From GCA-002722245 sp038154685 (GTDB lineage: Bacteria > Bacteroidota > Bacteroidia > Flavobacteriales_C > GCA-002722245), in contig JAYPYW010000009.1 of NCBI GenBank assembly GCA_038154685.1, positions 1 through 64,000 on the forward strand: 64,000 bases of DNA. The letters are read 5' to 3'. Made by a program: the position numbers and the translations under genes. Positions within the stretch are counted from its first letter, which is position 1. Each line of letters opens with the position of its first letter. Positions 57,285-64,000 of the stretch are shown piece after piece. The notes beneath the pieces are model-generated. The model saw only the letters and a program-made list of their open reading frames with translations. It ran no database searches and was not told the origin of the DNA.

Positions 57285-58263
57285 GTCTGTTTATTATTTG
57301 CTCAGGTATTTCCCCTTCTATTTTAGTCTCTTCAAGGATTTTCGTAGAATAAGTAAATACTCTGAAAAGCTTTTCACACAATTAAAAAAAGAAGTTGAAG
57401 GTTGGGAGAAAACAGTTGATCGTGCTAATCAAAAAAGGATGCTTGATTATATTGTTATTCAGACCATGTGGACTGCTGGTTTTTCTTTGTTAAGAGGTAG
57501 TCGAATATCGAATAAAGAATTAGCAGCGGCAGTGAATATAAGTTCATTGGCTCCGTTTTATGACGATTTTTTTGATAAGGAGAATACTAGGATAACCGAC
57601 CTTGAATCTATTATTAATAATCCATTTAACTATATCCCTAAAACACAATTGGAAAAGATATGTTTAATCTTTTCTAAGAATATTCATGAAAACGCGGCGG
57701 ATATTAATAGGAGTCTAATTGATGCAAAGAGGGTGTTTAATGCTCAGTCTGAGAGTAAAAAGCTTCATCAAAAGAGTTTGCCCGAAGAAGAGGTCAGGGC
57801 AATTGCATTCGAAAAAGGAGCTGCAACAGTTATTTGCATGTGTAACTTACTAAAGGAAAGATTATCGGAAAAGGAAGAGAGATTAATGTTTCAGTTAGGA
57901 GGTGTTGCACAGTTTCTAGATGATATTTTTGATTTAAGAGAAGATTATCTAGAAGGGCGTCAAACTTTAATGAATCCATTAAAAAGTGTTGCGGAGAAGG
58001 ATAAGTCATTTAAAAAGGAAATTGTTCTTTTTAAAGATTTGTTAGATGAGCTAGATTATTCAAGGTCTAACAAAAAAGCCTTTATGTTTCCTGTTACTTT
58101 TATATTGGGGGCGACGTTATTATGTTTGGAACGCTATAAATTTTTAGAAAAAAAATCTGGCGGAAAATTCAAAGTTGAAAAATACACTCGAAAAGAGTTA
58201 GTAGTGGATATGGATGATTGGAGTAATAGATTAAAAGCCTTAAGTTTATCTAGCAAGGTGTAA
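57277..58263 (+). CDS. Class I isoprenoid synthase-like protein (second of tandem pair)
   Basis: 328 residues, a paralog of the previous protein with the same layout: FYDDFFDKENT (DDxxD), a conserved AQSESKKLHQ segment, and the second motif QFLDDIFDLREDYLEGRQTLMNPL. N-terminal helix LLRYFPFYFSLFKDFRRISKYS matches the start of the first. The helix WTAGFSLLRGSRISNKELAAA corresponds to LLDYSLCGLAGRGMTEKELKA. Divergence between the two suggests different substrates or a heterodimer. Ends the run of closely spaced genes; no product is assigned. Confidence 0.7.
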   Translation: MLKSVYYLLRYFPFYFSLFKDFRRISKYSEKLFTQLKKEVEGWEKTVDRANQKRMLDYIVIQTMWTAGFSLLRGSRISNKELAAAVNISSLAPFYDDFFDKENTRITDLESIINNPFNYIPKTQLEKICLIFSKNIHENAADINRSLIDAKRVFNAQSESKKLHQKSLPEEEVRAIAFEKGAATVICMCNLLKERLSEKEERLMFQLGGVAQFLDDIFDLREDYLEGRQTLMNPLKSVAEKDKSFKKEIVLFKDLLDELDYSRSNKKAFMFPVTFILGATLLCLERYKFLEKKSGGKFKVEKYTRKELVVDMDDWSNRLKALSLSSKV

Positions 58264-58327
58264 TTAAGGAATTAATTCCTATTTTGAATTTGGGTATAGT
58301 TGTTGAATCAGTAAAGAAAAAGATATA

Positions 58328-60235
58328 ATGAGATTAAAAGTTGTAATTTTTTGTGTGTTGTTGGGATTTGTAAATGGAGTTGTTGGACAATCCCAAATGT
58401 CCTCTACGAGTAAAAAAGCCATTAAAACATATGAAGAGGCTTTAAGTCAGTTTGAATTAAGATACTTTCCGGAAGCCCTTTCCTTGTTGAATAAAGCAAT
58501 TAAAAAGGATCCAACCTTTATAGAAGCTTATGGTGTGATGGGTACTATTTATGCAATGGAGAAAAACTATACCAAAGCAATTGAAGTTTTGGAGCAAGGT
58601 ATTGGGGTTAATCCTGATTTCTTAGGGTTGGTACACTTAGATTTAGCTGAGCTTTACTTTAAAACCCAGCAGTATCAAAAAGGAAAAGAAAGAGCTTCGA
58701 TATACATCAATAAGTTTCACCCAAAAGCAAGGATGAGAGGAAAGGCAGAGCGGTTGATGAAGTCTTGTGATTTTTCAATAAAAGCTTTAAAGTCGCCGAT
58801 TGATATTACGCNNNNNNNNNNGTATTTACCTGTTTTATCTGTAGACATGTCGACTCTAATTTACACAAGAACAATACCAGACGATAGAAATCACGATGGA
58901 TATCAAGAGGATTTTTACGCGTCATTTAAAGATGGTGATGGTTGGAGAAAGTCTTTTAATATTGGAGCGCCATTGAATACAATGGTTAATGAAGGAGGTC
59001 ACTCTTTAACTCCGGATGGAAATGCAATGTTTTTCACTATTTGTGATCAGTATGGTTTTTACGGAGAAGGAAGAGTAGGTCATGGTAGCTGCGACATTTT
59101 TGTAACATTTTTAAGAGATGGAAAATGGTCGGCACCAAAGAACTTAGGTCCAAAAGTTAACGATAGAAAACATGACGCTCAGCCAAGTATGAGTAGTGAT
59201 GGAAGAACATTATATTTCTCTAGCGCAAGAGGGGGAGGGTATGGTATGAATGATATATACGTAACCAAGCTAACTGCCAAAGGTTGGACAACCCCTCAAA
59301 ACTTGGGAGGTGTGATTAATACACCAGGAAGAGAAGAAGGTGTGTTTATTCATCCAGATGGTCAGACTCTTTATTTTTCATCTGATGGTCATCCAGGATT
59401 GGGGGATAACGATATTTTTATGAGTAAGAAACAGCCCGATGGTTCTTGGGGGAAGCCTGTGAATTTGGGTTATCCAATTAATACTTCACAAGATGAATTT
59501 GATTTTACTGTTGATGCTATGGGTGACTATGCTTACATGACTTCCGATCGTCAGGGAGGTTTTGGTGATTGGGATATTTACAAGTTTAAATTGCCCGAGA
59601 ACTTAAAGCCCAAACCAGTTACTTATATGAAAGGAAAAACTTATGACGCTGAAACTAAAGCGCCATTAAGAGCCAAGTTTGAACTGTTAGAATTAGAGAA
59701 AGGAGAAAAAATGGTAGAGTCAACAGCCAATTCTAGAGGCCAATTTTTAGTTTGCCTGCCATATGGGAAGGAATATGCCTTAAACGCTTCGCATGAGGGG
59801 TATTTGTTTTACTCAGAGAACTTTAAATTGATGAAATCTAAGGATATGCGACCTGTTGAAAAGGATGTGCCACTTCAACCAATTAAAGTAGGAATGACAG
59901 TAGTATTAAATAATATCTTTTTTGCAACAGATAAGTTTGACCTAGAGCCAGAGAGTAAGGTTGAGTTAGAAAAGTTAAGAGAGTATTTGGAAAAGAATCC
60001 TACATTAAAGATAGAAATAGGAGGGCATACTGATAATCAAGGTAGTAAAGCGCATAACCAAGAGTTGTCTACAAATCGTTCACGGGCTGTTTATGAATGG
60101 TTGATCATGAACAAAATTGCTAAAGAAAGATTGTCATTTGCAGGGTATGCTGATGATATTCCAATTGATTCTAATGAAACTCCAGAAGGTAGAGCTAAGA
60201 ACCGTAGAACGGAGTTTAAAATCGTTGGGAATTAA
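58328..60235 (+). CDS. OmpA family protein with TPR, PD40 propeller and CRD (PorE-like), gap inside
   Basis: About 635 codons with a signal peptide (MRLKVVIFCVLLGFVNGVVGQ). TPR-like helices (about 30-150, e.g. AKAIEVLEQGIGVNPDFLGLVHLDLAELYFK-type), a PD40/WD40 propeller (about 170-430) with SDGRTLYFSSARGGG and DGQTLYFSSDGHPGLG blades, a small CRD-like beta domain (KGKTYDAETKAPLRAKFELL), and a C-terminal OmpA domain (FATDKFDLEPESKVELEKL, GHTDNQGSKAHNQELSTNRSRAVYEWL, YADDIPIDSN). PorE, which anchors the T9SS to peptidoglycan, has this same order. The 10-N gap at 58812 removes part of the TPR-propeller link but the frame holds. Confidence 0.85.
   Translation: MRLKVVIFCVLLGFVNGVVGQSQMSSTSKKAIKTYEEALSQFELRYFPEALSLLNKAIKKDPTFIEAYGVMGTIYAMEKNYTKAIEVLEQGIGVNPDFLGLVHLDLAELYFKTQQYQKGKERASIYINKFHPKARMRGKAERLMKSCDFSIKALKSPIDITXXXXYLPVLSVDMSTLIYTRTIPDDRNHDGYQEDFYASFKDGDGWRKSFNIGAPLNTMVNEGGHSLTPDGNAMFFTICDQYGFYGEGRVGHGSCDIFVTFLRDGKWSAPKNLGPKVNDRKHDAQPSMSSDGRTLYFSSARGGGYGMNDIYVTKLTAKGWTTPQNLGGVINTPGREEGVFIHPDGQTLYFSSDGHPGLGDNDIFMSKKQPDGSWGKPVNLGYPINTSQDEFDFTVDAMGDYAYMTSDRQGGFGDWDIYKFKLPENLKPKPVTYMKGKTYDAETKAPLRAKFELLELEKGEKMVESTANSRGQFLVCLPYGKEYALNASHEGYLFYSENFKLMKSKDMRPVEKDVPLQPIKVGMTVVLNNIFFATDKFDLEPESKVELEKLREYLEKNPTLKIEIGGHTDNQGSKAHNQELSTNRSRAVYEWLIMNKIAKERLSFAGYADDIPIDSNETPEGRAKNRRTEFKIVGN
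58812..58821. other. Scaffold gap (10 N) in the PorE-like gene
   Basis: Ten N between SPIDIT and YLPVLSVD. Reading frame is kept across exactly ten bases plus flanks (four codons), which may be chance, since the family normally has about 10 more residues here. Confidence 0.95.
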
Positions 60236-60378
60236 CTCAGTTAAGGTTTGGTCTTTCTTGCCTAATTGACTTTTCGGTACTGTTTTCGTTACTTTGTAAA
60301 GTAGTAATTAAAAAATGTTTGTTAATACTGCATTTTCAATTCACTATTGAAGAAATTTAATAGTGGTAATTTTGAACT

Positions 60379-61464
60379 ATGAAAGCCTTATCCCTAATTT
60401 TTCTAACGCTATTTGCGTTTAAAGCCTCGTGTGCAACATACACAACTACTGCTACCGGTGGGACATGGTCGCCGGCTGGTACGCCAGGTTCAGGTGATGA
60501 TTTAGTTATTAATCATGATTGGAGTGCGCATAACTCTCCATTAGGTTATAATTATACTTCTCTTTCAACTGGAGGTTCAATTACAGTTAACTCAGGAGGG
60601 TATTTTAATATTTGGGGGGCTTTAGTTGCTGGTAATAGTTCTTCAATAACGATTAATTCTGGTGGGACTTTAGAGGCAGATGGTTTAACTGTTGAAACAT
60701 CTGCAACTTTAAATGTTGCAAGTGGAGGGACTTTAACAGTTACAGGGTCTATATCTCTCAATGGAACAGCCGGAGCAATTACTTTTGATGGGTCTATAAC
60801 TGCCAATGGTGCAACTAATAATGCCTCAACAGTTACAGGGAGTGGCACATGGACTTATACTGGTTCTTGGGCTAACTCAGGGACGGTAAATGGAGAAACA
60901 GGAGATTTAGGAGGTTCTCCAATTGATTTAAGTACATTACCTGTAGAGCTATCAAAATTTATAGTTTTTGATAGAGGTGACTATAATGAAATTATTTGGC
61001 AAACTACAGCAGAGATTAATAATGATTATTTTGAAGTTTTAAGATCAAAGAATGGAGTTGATTTTGATGTTATAGGAATTGTAATGGGAGCTGGGAATTC
61101 TATTGAGGTACTTGATTATAGCTACATTGACTTATATAATTCTGCTGGAGATACTTACTATCAATTAAAACAGGTTGATTTCAATGGTGATATCGAATAC
61201 AGCAACATTGTTCTAGTTGGAGATAAGTTTGAGGGGATAAAACTTCAAGAAGATCAATTCAGAGATGAAATAAAAGTTATAGCTCAAACCGAAGGAGAGT
61301 TTGTTTTAGAAGTGTTTGATTTAACAGGTCGTGTAATAATACAATCAATAATCAATACTGAAAAAGGAGGGATCTATACTTTTCCTGTTAATAAATCGGG
61401 GATTGTTTTTGCTAATGTTAGCGGAGTTAATACCGATATTAGTAAGAAAATTGTGTTTAAATAA
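60379..61464 (+). CDS. T9SS-type secreted protein with repeat-rich N-terminus
   Basis: 361 residues. Signal peptide (MKALSLIFLTLFAFKASC), a Gly/Ser/Thr-rich region with imperfect strand repeats of the form 'SGGTL..G' (about 20-175), then the common Bacteroidota module LPVELSKFIVFDRGDYNEIIWQTTAEINNDYFEVLRSKNG, and a C-terminal domain (EVFDLTGRVIIQSI...SGIVFANVSGVNTDISKKIVFK) resembling a type A T9SS sorting signal. It is likely exported across the outer membrane by the T9SS and attached to the surface. The next gene starts one base after the stop. Confidence 0.8.
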   Translation: MKALSLIFLTLFAFKASCATYTTTATGGTWSPAGTPGSGDDLVINHDWSAHNSPLGYNYTSLSTGGSITVNSGGYFNIWGALVAGNSSSITINSGGTLEADGLTVETSATLNVASGGTLTVTGSISLNGTAGAITFDGSITANGATNNASTVTGSGTWTYTGSWANSGTVNGETGDLGGSPIDLSTLPVELSKFIVFDRGDYNEIIWQTTAEINNDYFEVLRSKNGVDFDVIGIVMGAGNSIEVLDYSYIDLYNSAGDTYYQLKQVDFNGDIEYSNIVLVGDKFEGIKLQEDQFRDEIKVIAQTEGEFVLEVFDLTGRVIIQSIINTEKGGIYTFPVNKSGIVFANVSGVNTDISKKIVFK

Positions 61465-61905
61465 TTGAAACTTCCTAAGCTTAATCTACCTGAATACAAA
61501 TTTAGATTCAAGAAGTCTCCGAAAGGAGAGCCAATGATTTTTGATGCTTTAAGATCAAAATGGTTGGTTTTAACCCCTGAGGAATGGGTTAGACAAAACT
61601 TAGTGGCTACTCTTGTTGAGCATCACGGCTACCCAAAAGGTTTATTTAAACTCGAAACTGGAGTAAATGTAAACGGCAACCCTCTTCGTTCGGATGTTGT
61701 TGTTTTTAAAGGAGAGACCCCATACATACTTGTTGAATGTAAGGCTCCAAATGTTATGTTATCTCAGGTAGTTTTAGATCAAGCACTCAATTACAATACC
61801 CAATACAATTGTCCCTATATTATTCTTTCTAATGGGCTAAATCATGTTTCTGTTGAGATTGGAAATGATACTGTTACCCAATTAAGCTATTTCCCGAAGT
61901 ACTAA
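61465..61905 (+). CDS. Type I restriction HsdR N-terminal-like domain protein (orphan)
   Basis: 146-residue protein matching the HSDR_N_2 endonuclease domain: PEYKFRFKKSPKGEPMIFDALRSKWLVLTPEEWVRQNLVATLVEHHGYP, with catalytic-type DVVVFKGETPYILVECKAPNV (D-X-ECK). No helicase, HsdM or HsdS gene follows, so it is a stand-alone nuclease-like domain. TTG start directly after the previous stop. Such orphans are common in Flavobacteriia; activity is unproven. Confidence 0.82.
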   Translation: MKLPKLNLPEYKFRFKKSPKGEPMIFDALRSKWLVLTPEEWVRQNLVATLVEHHGYPKGLFKLETGVNVNGNPLRSDVVVFKGETPYILVECKAPNVMLSQVVLDQALNYNTQYNCPYIILSNGLNHVSVEIGNDTVTQLSYFPKY

Positions 61906-61969
61906 TTAGCAACCTGCAACAATTTAGTGCGTTTTATCGTAAGGAAACGAAACCTACAAAACCATTAGT

Positions 61970-64000
61970 ATGAAAAAAATTCTACTAGGGGCTTTAATGT
62001 TTTGTTCATTCATTTCATTTGCCCAGGACTACCTACCGAAAACGCTAATAGTAAAAGCAAAAGAATCTTATAGAAGTTATTTCTCAACTGGATCAACTGA
62101 TGATCCTAGAGTTGAAGGTGTATTCTCTATTGCTGGTGTAACAAAAGTTGGAAAGGAATACCCAGGATCTACAAGGCCGGAAAAACAATTTCATGATAAT
62201 GGTATTGCATTCACGGATTTGTCTAGAACTTACCGAATTGAATATTCAAAAGAAATAGATCCGAAGGATTTAATTGGAAAGTTTATGGGGACGGGAGCTT
62301 TTGAGTATGTGGAGGTTTCTAATATTCACCAACCAATGTTTAAGCCGAATGATGCAGAAATAGATTCATTGTATTATTTGGAATTAATGAGTCTTTATGC
62401 CGCATGGGACTCAACGAAGGGGGATACTAATGTAGTTATAGGGATTTCGGATACTGGTTTTGATATTGATCACCCTGATTTTGTGGATAATGTAAAGTAT
62501 AATTATGCCGACCCAATTGATGGTGTTGATAACGATGGAGATGGTTACATCGATAATTTTAGAGGTTGGGATTTAGCAGATAACGATAATAATCCTCAAG
62601 TTGGAGGTAATTGGCACGGTATATATGTAGCAAGTTTCGCAGGTGCAACTGCAGATAATAGCCTGCAATTCGCAGGGACTGGATTTAGGTGTAAAATAGT
62701 TCCTCTAAAAATTGAATCAGGAGGTTTCTTAACGGCAGGGCCATTATCAATTTACTATGCGGCAACTCATGGGTTTGATGTTGTTAACTGTTCATGGGGT
62801 TCGCCAAATTCGTACACACAAAATGAGCAAGATTTAATGAAGTTTGCTACAATAGATAATAACTGTTTAGTTGTTGCATCAGCAGGTAATAATCATACAA
62901 CAGAGAGATGGTATCCTGCAGCATACGATTGGGTTTTATCTGTAGGTGGTACAGATCCAACGGGTAAAGAAAAATGGTTAATGGATCCAACAACTGGTTC
63001 TGTTTATAATGACCATGTTGATGTTATGGCTCCAGCGGAGCAGTTGTATGCTTTGAATAATGGGGGAGGTACTTTAGGTGGAAGATTAGGGACATCAATG
63101 TCTGCACCTATGGCTGCAGGGATAGCAGGTTTGGTTAAAAGTAGATTCCCTTCATGGAGTGCTTTACAGGTTTTAGAACAAATGAAGTCAACGTGTACTT
63201 TTATGGATACCGTTGCTTTTAATGCTCCTTATGCAGGGAAAATAGGTAAAGGATTACTTAATGCTGATGCTGCAGTAAATGATTTAACTAATCCAGGACT
63301 AATTTTCGATGCTGCTACTTTTACTGATGGAGCTGATGAATTATATCATGCTGGAGATACTGTAAGTTTATATGGAACAGTATTCAATATTCTAGCGGGA
63401 TCGAGTGCAGCCACTCGTTACAGAGTTACAACAGAGTCACCTTACGTTGAATTCATTGATTCTTTGCATAATTTGATTGCTATTCCTTTTAATTCGAATG
63501 TGAATACGATTAGTGTTCCTTTCAGATTCAGAATAAAGGATGACATTCCTGAGAACGAACAGGTTTGGTTTAAGGTATTTGTTGAAGACGGTGATTATTA
63601 TAACTGGAGAAATGTCAGTGTGATTTTAAATCCTGATTATGTTAATGTGAAAGAGAATAATCTTGAATTTAGTATTGCTTCTTCCGGTAAGATTGGGTTT
63701 AACGGAGCAAATGGTAGTCAGGATATTGGAGTAGGAATAAACTATAAAGAAAACGGAAATGTTTTATTCCAAATGGGAATAATGGCTTCATTGGATGGTA
63801 CAAAAACTAGTTTTGTTTTAGATGAAGATTTCGAGAAAACGTCTGATTTAATTGAGGCTAATGCAATGGAGGCCGATAAAGTGGTTTATACCAACTATAA
63901 TGACGATCCTGCAGGTGCTAATAAGATCGGAATAGATGTTAAGCAGAAAACTATGGTTTGGAAAGCCGTAGATAGAAGGGATTTTATAATATTAGAAATG
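61970..64000 (+). CDS. Secreted subtilisin-family (S8) serine protease, 3' end off window
   Basis: Open reading frame from ATG 61970 to the end of the window (677 codons and continuing). Signal peptide MKKILLGALMFCSFISFAQ, a propeptide of about 110 residues, then the S8 domain with catalytic Asp161 (GISDTGFDIDHPDF), His216 (NWHGIYVASFAGA) and Ser376 (GTSMSAPMAAG), and the calcium-type loop DGVDNDGDGYIDNFRGWD. After the protease domain comes a beta-rich region (from about residue 440). A C-terminal T9SS sorting domain is probable but lies beyond the end. Begins 64 bases after the HsdR-like gene. Confidence 0.93.
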   Translation, partial: MKKILLGALMFCSFISFAQDYLPKTLIVKAKESYRSYFSTGSTDDPRVEGVFSIAGVTKVGKEYPGSTRPEKQFHDNGIAFTDLSRTYRIEYSKEIDPKDLIGKFMGTGAFEYVEVSNIHQPMFKPNDAEIDSLYYLELMSLYAAWDSTKGDTNVVIGISDTGFDIDHPDFVDNVKYNYADPIDGVDNDGDGYIDNFRGWDLADNDNNPQVGGNWHGIYVASFAGATADNSLQFAGTGFRCKIVPLKIESGGFLTAGPLSIYYAATHGFDVVNCSWGSPNSYTQNEQDLMKFATIDNNCLVVASAGNNHTTERWYPAAYDWVLSVGGTDPTGKEKWLMDPTTGSVYNDHVDVMAPAEQLYALNNGGGTLGGRLGTSMSAPMAAGIAGLVKSRFPSWSALQVLEQMKSTCTFMDTVAFNAPYAGKIGKGLLNADAAVNDLTNPGLIFDAATFTDGADELYHAGDTVSLYGTVFNILAGSSAATRYRVTTESPYVEFIDSLHNLIAIPFNSNVNTISVPFRFRIKDDIPENEQVWFKVFVEDGDYYNWRNVSVILNPDYVNVKENNLEFSIASSGKIGFNGANGSQDIGVGINYKENGNVLFQMGIMASLDGTKTSFVLDEDFEKTSDLIEANAMEADKVVYTNYNDDPAGANKIGIDVKQKTMVWKAVDRRDFIILEM

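Noticed and set aside
1..64000. CRISPR array or toxin-antitoxin, prophage or insertion-sequence transposase
   Set aside because: No regularly spaced direct repeats, no cas, integrase, capsid or transposase proteins were seen among the reading frames.

Overview
The window looks like a scaffold from a Bacteroidota genome, most likely a marine or aquatic flavobacterium-type organism (order Flavobacteriales). Evidence: AT-rich DNA, TAnnTTTG minus-7 boxes upstream of several genes, a Bacteroidetes-type alternative GlmU, type B ribosomal protein L31, DUF4836, DUF3857 and DUF4369/5106-like proteins, many signal peptides ending in 'AQ' and 'SCGG' lipoboxes, and T9SS-style exported proteins (an 'LPVELS' module with a sorting-like tail, a secreted subtilase, a PorE-like TPR/propeller/OmpA protein). 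Four runs of exactly 10 N (13122, 25433, 42085, 58812) are scaffold gaps. Three interrupt protein genes and one cuts a tRNA-His.

Layout. 1-5060: leftward genes (ABM-domain protein, lipid A-type acyltransferase, two tandem rhomboid proteases, MutL, a small membrane protein). 5439-10614: hypothetical protein, a possible structured RNA, sucC, a thioredoxin-like protein, a BLUF blue-light sensor and dapB. 10758-13754: copper-type P-ATPase, two tRNA-His genes around a gap, and a DUF1801 protein. 13831-17322: a four-gene phosphorelay operon (two single REC proteins, a REC-PAS-HisKA-HATPase-REC-Hpt hybrid kinase, another REC). 17383-20712: an arsenosugar-type operon (DUF547, ArsS, DUF2064 transferase, ArsM) whose genes overlap by one base. 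20984-24487: bioB, bioF, MATE exporter. 24531-31926: GHMP kinase, lipoprotein, rarA, phosphoesterase, DUF2461, acylphosphatase, cutA, truA, ABC exporter. 32296-41973: fabF, yebC, lipoproteins, rpmE2, GlmU-like enzyme, lon, SDR. 42051-51237: agmatine deiminase, DUF4836 lipoprotein with an ABC transporter pair, DUF3857 protein, pbpC. 51312-58263: LytTR regulator, then a compact rightward run of seven genes: small secreted protein, 606-aa secreted protein, secreted YidD-domain protein, two related membrane proteins, and two tandem proteins carrying DDxxD motifs of class I isoprenoid synthases. 58328-64000: PorE-like OmpA protein, T9SS-type surface protein, an orphan HsdR N-terminal-type nuclease domain, and the start of a secreted subtilase.

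The least explained unit is the 52194-58263 run, which joins an exported YidD domain, two GxxxxG-type membrane proteins and a pair of uncharacterised isoprenoid-synthase-like enzymes. Other notable items are a long perfect inverted repeat inside the hybrid-kinase coding region, a hairpin with a UUCG loop and a terminator before sucC, several families of palindromic intergenic repeats, and a tRNA-His whose acceptor arms do not match across a scaffold gap. Many intergenic regions end in clear intrinsic terminators. No rRNA, CRISPR array, prophage or insertion-sequence transposase was seen.
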